Part shown: positions 21,154-30,679 of the stretch, in pieces | Layout: the number at the start of each line of letters is the position of its first letter | How positions within the stretch are numbered: the first letter of the stretch is position 1 | Origin: Xanthoparmelia taractica | Lineage: Eukaryota > Ascomycota > Lecanoromycetes > Lecanorales > Parmeliaceae | Reading direction: 5' to 3' | DNA length: 53,852 nucleotides | Assembly (NCBI GenBank): GCA_033085395.1 | Contig: JANQBS010000259.1 | Span: 1 to 53,852 of the forward strand | Notes under the pieces: generated by a model | What the model saw: only the letters and a program-made list of their open reading frames with translations | What the model was told of the DNA's origin: nothing | Database searches by the model: none | Position numbers and translations under genes: made by a program

Positions 21154-23028
21154 ATGCCTCGCAATAGGATATCCAATGATTTAGATCACGTTAAGAAGGA
21201 TCCGAAGCCAGTCAAGCCTCCAAAAGAGCCTCCCCCAGAGCCCTGGTCGTTACCAGCATACATCCCCGTGAGAATCAAGGCGCTCACCTATGGCCAAGGT
21301 TATCTACCAGATACCATTGATCAAGATGATCCTTACGCGATATTCAGTCTATTCTTCAATGAAGAGACCCTACAAGCCCTCGTCCAGCATACAAATGAGT
21401 ATGCTTTCATGTTTCCTGGCCCTGACAATCCTATGGCGCGAATTTGGTTCCCCACCACTGTCAAAGAATTTCAAGCCTATCTCGGAGTCAGTATTTGGAT
21501 GGGACTACACGTAGAGTCAAGCATTCCAGAATTCTGGAATAATGATCCTTCAAAAGGCCCAATTCATGAGCAAGTCTTCAAGCATATTAGCCTTAAGAGA
21601 TGACAACAAATAGACAGATATCTTCATATCTCCAAGCCTCTGCCACCAGACCACAAAGAGACTCTTTTTTTGAAACTTGAACCATTAAGCGATACACTCA
21701 GACAGGCCTTTAAGAAGTACTGGAAGACAGGTACTCATTTGGCTGTGGATGAGACCATACAACGATTCATGAGCCGTGCTAGAGAAGTTATCAACATACC
21801 CAGCAAACCAACCCCAGAAGGCTTCAAAATATGGGTCCTGGCCAATCAGGGCTATGTTTTAGATTGATTATTTCATGCGAAAGATAGTGGTAAATGCGAT
21901 GGACCTCAGGATCTTGATGATTTTTGGACAGATGATCTAGGATTTTCTCAAACTCAGGCTATTGTTCTTGATCTCTTATCTCAAGAAGGCATTGCTAAGG
22001 ATCATTCTCATATCGTATGGCTAGATAACTTATTCACGTCAGCGCGACTGTTATCACAGCTTAATGATGAAGGATTCGGGGCTGCTGGGACTGTACGTAC
22101 CACATCAACAAGTCGGGAAGAGATTGAGGCCCAGGAAGGTACCAATGCTCAGCGGAGACAGCAAGAGCCCAATCGAGGCCTTAATTAGCAACTTGCGGAC
22201 CTTAAGACTAAGTGGAATCTTGATTTAGACTGGGGACAGCTGTATGGGAGCCTTTCAAGTGATGGAAAGGTCATGCAATTCGCCTGGAAGGATCAAAATG
22301 TGGTACTCTTTATGAGTACAGTCTCGAATGGTTAGGATACAGTAAAACGTCTCCGTCGCAGACCAGCAAAAACAGCCACAAATGCACGTACTTCCAGGGT
22401 TTCTTTTGGGGAAATGACCACAAAAGAACTCCATATCCCTGAGTTCATTGACTCATACAATCATTACATGAATGGGGTGGATAATGCTGATCAGTTGCGG
22501 AGTTATTACACCACCCAACGAGTGCATTTCAAGAATTGGAAGCCACTATGGCACTTTCTCTTGGATACCACAGTCGTAAACAGCTATCAAATACATCATC
22601 GTATACCTAAAGACTCTCATTATCAGCCAAAGATCCAGTACAGCCAGCGAGAATTCCGTATCAAACTTGCCAGTCAATTATTTGAGCGATCGGAGCGGCT
22701 CTCTGGAAGACCCTGCTCAATCAAGGCCTCTCTATCGTCACGAGTACATCCAGCAGCTCCGATGAATCATGTTAAGCTAGAACGTATGACGGATAAGGTC
22801 AAGGCATGCGTACCTTGCTCTTATGCTGGGAGAAAAGTACCTGCAGCCAGACCTAGAAAGCCCCTAATGGAGTTGTCTAATAATTCTGTTATCCCTCGTA
22901 CAGTTAACAAAAGGCAACGGCGAGAGCGAGTCCCAAGGGGTCTATACGGATGTAAGCTATGTGGGATCCATATATGTAACCATATTGCGTGTTGGAAGGA
23001 GCATATTGCTGCTATCCCTGATAGATAG
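21154..23028 (+). pseudogene. piggyBac-type transposase with four in-frame stops
   Basis: One continuous frame of 624 codons from ATG 21154 to the stop at 23026-23028. It begins MPRNRISNDLDHVKKDPKP. The middle contains HLAVDETIQRFMSR, the first acidic catalytic block of the DDE_Tnp_1_7 family, then IVWLDNLFTSARLLSQL with the second. EFIDSYNHYMNGVDNADQLR is the conserved third block, and a Cys-rich tail (CVPCSYAGRK, CKLCGIHICNHIACWKEHI) follows. Four stops interrupt it at 21601, 21865, 22186 and 22333, all in phase, with no indel. They fit TGG or CGA to TGA and CAG or similar to TAG, all C-to-T or G-to-A transitions, as RIP would produce. The protein is inactive, but the frame is otherwise well preserved. 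Confidence 0.85.
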
Positions 23029-23061
23029 ATTATTGAATATTTTTGGTGGGGGATGCCAAGC

Positions 23062-23093
23062 AATATTGAACCACAGACGCCAGCCCATGGGAT
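23062..23093. repeat. Right inverted repeat of piggyBac-type element
   Basis: Reverse complement matches 21038-21065. It lies 33 bp after the transposase stop. Confidence 0.75.
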
Positions 23094-23638
23094 ACCTGTA
23101 ATGGGCCTACTCGAGGAGCTGAAAATGCAACCCCTAATGTGACGGGCGTCCCCTCACATTTATTTGTCAGCCAATTCTAGATCTCTACAAGGAGCTGACA
23201 TAAACACATGTTATCGGAGGCAGTGTCAGCGTATCTTGATCGTACATAGTCGGAATGCTGCGAGTCATCGTAGCACGACTTATCGCGTGTATTGCAACTT
23301 ATATGGCTGCACTATTGCTGAATGAGCGTTCATGCACCTCGCACATTCGGGGCTGAGACGACGTTTGGACCGTGTTGTGGAGATGGACTTTTTTTGACCC
23401 TTGCTAATCTAGTTGTGAGCTTTGCCTGCAGCGCCGATCAACGCTCCAAAACAGCCTCCCTACGACCACTTGTCTTTCCACAGTTACTCCTGATCACCAC
23501 ACCATCTTCTCACGCGTTCTCCCTTGCAAGATCTCTGCCAAGGCTGCATTATCCCGAGTCTACTCTCATGGACCATGCCGGCGATGTAACGTCGCATCAC
23601 AATTTCTCCACTTCCAGCTGAGTGCACTCTCCAAAAAA

Positions 23639-23854
23639 TTGTCCGTGGAATGTACGACTTGCTATAACCCTGTCGAGGCTAGAGATCCTGAGTCGGAGAG
23701 CTTTACGGACCGAATTTATTGTCGCGAGGGATTTCGAAATAGAGATCCTGAAATCTTGAACCATTTTGATCTATGCGCCAAGAAGACAGAAATAGGGTGG
23801 TTCAGCAGCCTGATTCAAAAGGATGATTCAAAGCCAAAAGAGGCAAAAACCTAG
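23639..23854 (+). CDS. Cys-containing small frame, unknown
   Basis: A 71-codon frame without its own ATG (first codon TTG) that reads VECTTCYNPVEARDP, IYCREGF and LNHFDLCAKK. The CxxC, YC and HFxxC spacing hints at a zinc-binding fold, but the match is too weak to name. An upstream frame (23322-23621) may be part of the same gene through a short intron or a frame break. Could equally be a remnant. Confidence 0.25.
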   Translation: MSVECTTCYNPVEARDPESESFTDRIYCREGFRNRDPEILNHFDLCAKKTEIGWFSSLIQKDDSKPKEAKT

Positions 23855-24055
23855 CATGCTAACCATATATGGCAATTATTAGTCTGTTCAAGGGTCCACA
23901 TTATGAACCACTGATTTATCTTATGAAACAGTGGTTCAAAAGCCTGATTGCCCTATTAGGTCTTAGTGTAGCTGCTTAAATGAACGTGCCCTTGATAACA
24001 GATAGACGTATATAGCTCCCTCACACCTCTACATATATCTCCCGTCTCTCATACA

Positions 24056-24536
24056 ATGGCCAAGCGAAAGGACGTTCCTGCTGATGCTAATGTGCTAGAT
24101 ATGAGGCATCCAAAGAGGTCTCGGCCTAGAGGCAACGCTCCAGCATCGTCCGGTGTCGCTATCCCTGGCACCCCGTCAGCGAGTCAATCTATATCAGATG
24201 TACCTCTTGACGCTGTATCGGAGCACCAACGCGCCGCTTTGATGACTTACCCAGTGGAATTGCGGCCCAGTATACTCCCACCTGACCCTAACATACACCT
24301 GGAACGCTATGAAGGCGACTCTGACCAGCCGGATGATTAGATCATTGCGTAACGCCTAACCAACACTCCCCGCAAGCGAGAAAGAAGGGAACTATACGAA
24401 CAGGCGCCTTTTTAGATGGTTAGTCCTAAGAAGAAGCAGAAGAAGGGTAAAGAGAAGAAACATACACCGTCAGATCAGGAGGATGAGGAGGAGGATGAGG
24501 AGGAGGATGATAGAGAGCCAGCAGATGCCATGAGAT
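24056..24536 (+). pseudogene. Unknown acidic-tail protein with in-frame stops
   Basis: The ATG at 24056 has a CT-rich leader before it and starts MAKRKDVPADANVLDMRHPK. The first stop is TAG at 24338-24340. The same frame then continues protein-like (TNTPRKRERRELYEQAP, MVSPKKKQKKGKEKK, and a Glu/Asp run), interrupted only by TAA at 24350-24352, TAG at 24413-24415 and TAG at 24536-24538. Each is one transition away from Trp or Gln codons. This pattern means a longer gene damaged by point mutations rather than a short real one. The acidic tail suggests a nuclear or DNA-associated protein, possibly transposon-borne. No family recognised. Confidence 0.5.
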
Positions 24537-24538
24537 AG

Positions 24539-24959
24539 TTCTCTAACTGGTCTAAGAACCTATCTTTTACTTACTTGAAGGAAATTCCGAACCTCTTAAT
24601 ATAGCGTTTAACTTGCCTCTATACTCCTACGCCAACGCAGGAATCTTCTCTTCGAGTGCTCTAGCAAGCTCCTGCTTTTTAGTCTTCTAGACTACTATGT
24701 GTCTCGCAGGGAATATTCCGTATAGTTGGTAGCTCGAAAGCCTTATGCACTTTCACGCTGCGGGGGTTTACGGAATCTACGTGTCTGACAAATGCTGGTT
24801 TCGTCACTCGTCATTTCAGTTCATTAGGATCTATATATATGCTATTGTCATTGTCAACTATTCTCCTGGAGATGCAGCACACCAGCCTCGATCATGAAAG
24901 CCTAACGGCGCCTCCGACGTGATACTCCTCCCTTATGTTTGTTCAGAATCTCACGAAGC
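24539..24959. other. Degraded sequence, no gene
   Basis: In-phase continuation of the preceding frame for a short way, then many stops in all frames. No motif recognised. Confidence 0.4.
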
Positions 24960-27000
24960 AAAAATTAAAGCATCCCTCCCGCATATGCAGACTCGATAGG
25001 TCTAAAGTGCGATCCTCCCTGGTGGACCTCTAGATGCGAAGCCTGCATAACGGATAACTGGCGGAGCTCACGAACCCTCGCTCCTGGTCGATTCTACGTA
25101 ACCTTGAGGCGATCCTTGAGGATGGCCGGACTAGATATTCCCTTGGCTACAAAGTCAAAGGTCGTAGTGCAGAGGCCAACCGAGTAATCGATAATGTGGG
25201 GATAGCCGCCAACTCTATCCAGCCCTACAGTAGACAGTAGCCGAGTCTCGTTACAAATTAGACCGATGAGCGGATCTTGATCTCTGCACCTAAGTATGTC
25301 TTTGAGTAGATAGACGGTTTCATTATATAGGAGACCATCCTCCTTGTTGTCGAATCTTTTCAGTGCCTTGCGGTCTTCTATATTCGGGTTTCAAGAAAGT
25401 TGTGCATTGGTGGTAGCTAAAACCTCTTTAATACGCAGATCTGTTTGCGCGACAGTTTAAATCATAGATGCTCAACTTGGACTGCGAATGAATCTACTTT
25501 CTTGGTAAGTCTTCCCTTTCGATCGGTTTTCAAGAGTTTTAACTGACTGCGTCCTTGGAAGATGGAGAGGGAATCCGTGGCTTATCGCCTCTCTTTATCC
25601 TGCAGAACATTATGGAGAAGATTCGGTTCATCCACGATCTAAGTATCGAACCTTTACCGTGTGATTATTTTGATATGATTTGTGGCACCAGCACTGGAGG
25701 GTACTCTTTCTTACCATTAAAGCTATAAAGTACTTAGCCGCTGAGATTTGTAGCATTATCGCCCTTATGCTTGGAAGGCTTCGCATGTCAGTCACTGAAT
25801 GTATCGCTGTCTACGTTATCATGAGCGAGAAGGTCTTTGGCCAGTCACAGAACTTTACCCAACGCCAGAAGTTCGATCCTCAGGCCCTTGAGAAGGCTGT
25901 TAAGACAATCGTAAGGTAGAAGGTTGGCGATCAAGACGCCTTATTACAGGATCCTACAGGGTGTAAAACGTGAGCACTATTTTGACAGGTCTACTGAATC
26001 GTTGGTCCAATATTAACCGATGGATTATAGTTTCGTCTGCGTATACGAGTCAAAAGCACTTGGCGGATCGCTAGTATTACTTCGTACATATCGAATAGGC
26101 TCGGCTCCAGTCTTATGCTCTATTTAGGAGGTCGCGCGGGCCACGTTAGCTACGCCGATCTTCTTTTCTTTTATTAAGTTTGACTCTTAGGCTGAGAGCG
26201 ACTTTATCGATGCCGGAGTAGATTATAATAATCTCACCAAAGTTCTTGTTAAAGAAGCAAAGTCCTACTATCGCGTAAAGAGCTATAAGGCGACGCAATT
26301 AATATGTCTCGTTAGTATTAGGATCGATTAGAAGAATCTTATTTAATTATATCGTGCGGCGTCTATATTTTAGTTCAAGGATCGATTAGGGCTCTCTATT
26401 GTATCGGTCCTCGGTGAAATTATTACGAATTGCGAGAACACTCACGACGAAGTACTTCTCTCGCATCTGGAGAATAATGCGAGGGATTTATATTACCGCT
26501 TTAATGTTTTCTAGGGCATGTAGCAGATGATGTTGAATGAGTGAGCGAAAAAGAACGATATAAAAATATATATAGACAAATATCTGAGGCTAAATCAGAT
26601 CGAGCAGGAGCTCTTAGGCTGCGTTAAGCGTTTGCATTCGTCTTTCTAGATTATTACTGAGACTGAAGGGCCTCGAAATCAAGACGAATTAGAGCACCTA
26701 AGTCCACAGCGTCTTCAGATAACCCAAGGCGGTTTTAGCTTTTAAGGTTCCAATCTGATATACGGTGAGTTCCAGTCTCAGAGGAACTTTATTGGCTCAG
26801 AACAAGGCCTCTTCCGTCAATAGTGAAAAGAAGGATCTGAATTATGAAGACGTATTGCTTGCAGACGTCTTGTAAGGCTTGAATTTGCAAGGTTACCAAG
26901 TCTGATTGGAATGCCGAGCGGATGGTCTTCGAATTAAGTTTCTCCCTGCCTAGTATTCTGAAGAGAAGCCCATCACTTAGAAAGATTGCGCTACTATTCA
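24960..27000 (+). pseudogene. Patatin-like phospholipase gene, degenerate
   Basis: From about 25560 the frame reads a patatin domain through many stops: DGEGIRG (oxyanion motif), then FDMICGTSTGG (about 25666-25700), which contains the G-x-S-x-G nucleophile. IIALMLGRLRMSVTECI follows, and after another 250 bp EVARATLATPIFF and DFIDAGVDYNN (catalytic Asp region). After that comes KVLVKEAKSYY. The upstream part (24985-25450) also reads as protein (NPRSWSILRNLEAILEDGRT) and may be an N-terminal exon. In fungi, patatin domains of this type are often the N-terminal effector of NLR-like proteins; here no nucleotide-binding domain follows. Stops are mostly TAG or TAA where Trp or Gln is expected. 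Inactive. Confidence 0.65.
24994..25047 (+). repeat. Inverted duplicate, left copy
   Basis: Its reverse complement matches 27259-27312 with several differences. On its coding strand this copy reads VRSSLVDL, stop, MRSL. Confidence 0.7.
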
Positions 27001-27258
27001 TGGGGGAAAATGTACTTTACGGTATTACAATTGGTTTTTTCTATACAGCCCCTCGGGAAAATACAACAGTAACGGGGCTGAACCGTTAGCTCTATGGACC
27101 AAATCGGTAGGGTTGGCTACTACTGATCTTAGGCGAAATTTTAGGCAGCTGTTGTCACGAAATACGCTTTACCACTTCCTCATTTCTAAGGGTAGCTAGC
27201 CTTTAGGTAGATTCAGCGGCTGCGGGCAGCGAATGATGACCTCCGCCAGCGGACCGCC

Positions 27259-27312
27259 ATGGAAGCTTCGCATCCAAAGATCTACCAGGGAGGATCGCAC
27301 TTTAGACCTGAC
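27259..27312 (-). repeat. Inverted duplicate, right copy
   Basis: Reads KVRSSLVDLWMRSFHGG on the minus strand, with Trp where the left copy has TAG. It sits in a short open frame (27196-27396, minus). Confidence 0.7.
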
Positions 27313-27429
27313 GAGGCTTCCCACAGTCAGATCCTCCAGGGCAATTTCTATGGACTCACCATTAGTTAGACACCCACCATTACGGATAGAACACAAGCTG
27401 ATAATGCTCAGATCCTACGGCTGCTGCCC

Positions 27430-27884
27430 AAGTCGCCCCTGGCTGGTATGAGGGCTATTATGCTCACGCACATCAGGCGGTCGATTCAGAGACCCTGTCC
27501 GCACGAACCGCCCTTTCTTGAACGGTTTTCCCAAGACGTCTCGGCGGGTTTGCTGATCACCACATGACTCAGTCGAATATCGTTCTCCACGCTCGGAGCT
27601 CCACCGCCAACACCAACCATCAGATCAAATATGATTGAGGGAAAGGTAGACCGGATATGACTCGCCACGATGGCAGTAGAAGTATTGCCCGTCACTCCGG
27701 ACGGTAAACACGCAATGGCCACGTTCTGCCTGCCAATCCGTCCCAGGGCGTAGTTTTTGATATCATGGGAGTCCTGGGGGAGAGGATCATGGTGTTCGTC
27801 CAGCGTGGCCACCGTGGCAGCCAGCTCCGTCGGCAACGCACATATCCATCCCACGGTGTAATCTTCATGCTTCATCCCTTTCAC
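27430..27884 (-). pseudogene. PNP/UDP nucleoside phosphorylase-like domain, truncated
   Basis: Starts MKGMKHEDYTVGWICALPTE at 27884. It contains the typical first strands of the fungal PNP_UDP_1 domain: VAIACLPSGVTG, then IIFDLMVGVGGGAPS (phosphate/nucleoside-binding glycine loop) and DIRLSHVVISKPA. After this the frame breaks. The next piece, in another frame, reads KKGRFVRTGSLNRPPDV, which belongs further along the same domain, so a deletion plus a frameshift near 27520-27545 removed a block. The rest of the domain and any NACHT part are absent. Close in type to the N-terminus of the gene at 30680, but clearly diverged. Confidence 0.75.
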
Positions 27885-28315
27885 GACGTATCATATGAGC
27901 GCGTGGGACCGTTTTATTACTTGGGCAATTTCCTGAGATAGTCGCTTTGGGTAGCTGATGATAGATCTCGCAAGCTTTCTGGGGCATACTCTGATGAAGC
28001 CTCGACGCTGTTAATTGAATGGCATGGAATAATTCATGTTACTATCACATGTGAATGCTGTTGTAACATTCTTCATGAAGACAGCCTTTTGGGATCACCG
28101 CCCGCAAGGCTGATGTTGCGCGTTTCTGCCTTGTCTGGCGGCACGGCCCACCAGTTAGCCTTGCCCGCTAATACCCAACTAGCATCGATATGTCTCTGAC
28201 GGCGATTACAAGTGAAAAATTGTCGTCACTAAAATTACAATTTTAGTATGCTACAATCGTACGACCGAACACGAGCACTCTTATTCGCTGTGGGCAGAGA
28301 ATCTACAAAAGCCAG
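27885..28315. other. Spacer, no gene
   Basis: Between the broken PNP domain and the 3' end of the CorA-like gene. Nothing recognised. Confidence 0.5.
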
Positions 28316-29597
28316 TCACGTTCTACTGAATCTTCTCTGCCATGTGAGCCAAGACAATATCGTAATGATCGTCAATGGAAGTGAGATCGCCCAATATATC
28401 CAGATCTTCTCGGAAACCACCCAAGCCTCGGGATGAGCTTCGCTCCCGGGCGAAAAGTTGAAGAATGTCATACTAAAGACTGCCTGCATTCTCGTCAGCT
28501 GCTCGAGGACCTGACGCACGGTAGACTGGATCTCCCTACAGAAACAAAGGTTGCCGGCAGGAATGTCATGGTCAGGACCGCTATCGTCTTCATTAGGGCA
28601 CTGTCACTTTGTACTGCTTCACTGATCCTGACCATGGTCTTGCTATCATGTTGCGCAATTGTGTTAAAAGCCTAGTACAAATCAGTGTTGACCGGCAGGA
28701 TATCCTCCTCTCTAACGGACTAAGTTTATTTGATTACGCAACCTTGCTACATTAGCTTTGGACCGAGCCCTCAAGCTTCGCATCATCTGCATTTGAAAGC
28801 AGAGATGTTGCCTGGTGTGCCGCGAGACAATCGAATCGGCGTCAATATACGACCGTCCGGCGTCCGAGAACCATTCATATTGGCTAAGGATACCGGCCAT
28901 AGTATCTATCGCGACGTCAAGAGTTTCAGAGGAGTGGACCGTGTGCCGTGCATGGTCATGAAGCAATGGGAAGTTAGGCCCCTGCTGCGCAGCGCCCAGT
29001 CGGTTCTGGAAGTAATTGTTAATCGCATTTCTCTTTCCAGTCGGGTAGTTGGGCAGCATTACCAATTCAATCACTCTGACAATGTCTCGAAGGGACCAAA
29101 CAGATTTATCAAAGAGCTTGATAATCTCATCAATAATCACTACATGTAGTGAATAGATATCCGATAACTTAGGCGTCGTCGAGGGCGATAGAAAGTGGGT
29201 TTCGAGACGGTCATATAGAGTCTGAGGAACGTCGAAGCAAAATATAATTTGTTCACCTGGTGATATCCACCTCGTAAAGAAGCCCATTTCGTACCATTCA
29301 TAATCGTGCTGGTTGACGCCTCCACTAGTCGCGACCTGCTTTACCAAGAATCGGAACCATGTGGCTGTAGTCTGCTGTAAGCGAGAGCCTGTGTAGATTG
29401 GACGATGGCTATATCAATACTGTGGACTTTCAGCTTCCCTCCTTCATCGTATTTATCTTGACAGCCGAAAAATCCATTGGATCGTTGGCAAGCATCGGTC
29501 CAGAGATGATCTGGGATCATGTATCGAGTGGACAGATTTTGCCGAAAGGTATCAGATGATAAGAGTGCCACCGAAGCGGCAAATCTGTTTAAGTTCA
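28316..29597 (-). CDS. CorA-like membrane protein, at least four exons
   Basis: Exons on the minus strand: about 29597-29428, 29374-28721, 28671-28540 and 28483-28316; introns of 53, 49 and 56 bp fit exactly in phase. The first exon reads RFAASVALLSSDTFRQNL, the second HDYEWYEMGFFTRWISPGEQ and RRDIVRVIEL-type helices. Splicing gives NQINLAFNTIAQHDSKTM, MKTIAVLTMTFLPATFVS (first membrane helix) and AVFSMTFFNFSPG. WIYWAISLPLTIITILSWL is the second helix, and QRRFSRT the end. This is the C-terminal arrangement of fungal CorA-like Mg2+ transporter-type proteins, but the GMN selectivity motif is not seen, so transport is not assured. Two introns start GTCCxx rather than GTAxGT. The true 5' end lies upstream of 29597 and was not resolved. 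Confidence 0.65.
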
Positions 29598-30173
29598 CTG
29601 GGGGGTTGTTGCTATGTGCAAGAGCTGTGCGGCTTACATGATACAGTTGTGATGATCGTCATACCTACGCATTCCGTCAGCATACATTTGGGATACCATA
29701 TCACGTTCTTTTCGATAGACCGTAGCAATTCTTCTCTCGTCATCCTTCTGCAACGCCAGATTCCTCCCACTAGAAGAACTCAAAGTCTGCACTCAAAGCG
29801 ATAGCTGATCTCGCACCTTGTTCGAGAATATCAACGGAATACATAAGATACGATTCTCTCAATCTACGCAGTCACTGACTCATCTGCTCAGCAGCTTATG
29901 GAGGAAAGCTTGCAGGATTGCAAGGGCTGAGCCTCTAGCGTCCTTCAACCCCGCCGTGGTAAAAACGCCAAGGCGACCTGCGAGGCGCGCCGGCTTGGTG
30001 GAGCACAACTTTCTACCATCAACCTGATTGTATGACCTGTCTGCTACGTTTTGTCTCAAAACCTTCTCTGCGTTTCAAAAGGTCAGATGGTGATTTGAAA
30101 GGTCAGATGGTGATTTGAAAGGTCAGAGATAACGACCGCCTCATCCCACCCTTCTCCGTATCAAGGCTCCATA
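29598..30173. other. Upstream region of CorA-like gene, no further gene
   Basis: Contains the likely first exon or leader of the CorA-like gene around 29638-29700 and then nothing recognisable. A 20-bp unit (GGTCAGATGGTGATTTGAAA) is repeated at 30081-30100 and 30101-30120, with a partial third copy. Confidence 0.4.
30081..30127 (+). repeat. 20-bp tandem repeat, 2.3 copies
   Basis: Perfect units at 30081-30100 and 30101-30120, then GGTCAGA. Confidence 0.95.
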
Positions 30174-30565
30174 CTCGTTAATCCTAGGATATGCACAATC
30201 CTAGGATATGCACAATCCTAGGATATGCACAATCCAAATTTCAACCTTTATATTTAATAACGTTAAAAGGATATAATAAAAAAGTAGAAAATAATAATAA
30301 TAATATAGTATAATTTAATTTAATATTTTTAAGAAATATTAAAATTAAAGCTAAATTAATAGAGTTATATAATAAGATAATATTCTCAATATAATAGTTT
30401 AATAAATAACTTTAACATTAGAGCTTTATTTTTATTTTTGTTTAAAAATATATAAATAGTTTTTTATTCTTAGTAATTTTTTTTTTACGATTTGTATTAT
30501 ATAGTTGTGGAATAATATTCTATAAAAGTTGAAGTTTGGATTGTGCATATCCTAGGATTAACGTG
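30174..30565. mobile_element. MITE (392 bp), TA-flanked
   Basis: The ends are inverted repeats: CTCGTTAATCCTAGGATATG on the left and the complement at about 30535-30565 on the right. TA dinucleotides flank it (30172-30173 and 30566-30567), as expected for Tc1/mariner-type insertion. The left end has three tandem 17-bp units (30180-30230, AATCCTAGGATATGCAC). The interior (30240-30530) is very AT-rich and codes for nothing. The same inverted repeat bounds the element at 37896-38498. Confidence 0.75.
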
Positions 30566-30679
30566 TACTACCAAACGAAGACCACCAGGGATTTGCAAGC
30601 TTGAGAAGCTGCACGATCGATCACCACCTTATCATCAGTGCCGCACTTCACGAGAAGATATTGAAAAACCTGACAAGAT

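Larger units (their letters stand above)
21038..23093 (+). mobile_element. piggyBac-type DNA transposon relic
   Basis: A transposase frame (21154-23028) lies between imperfect inverted repeats: 21038-21065 and 23062-23093 share ATCCCATGGGCTGGCG and TGGTTCAATATT, with a four-base gap in the left copy. The true outer ends may extend somewhat further and I could not place a TTAA target site with confidence. Confidence 0.65.

Noticed and set aside
30081..30230. CRISPR-like array from 20-bp and 17-bp repeats
   Set aside because: Units are directly adjacent without spacers, in a eukaryotic genome; they are simple tandem repeats at a MITE end.
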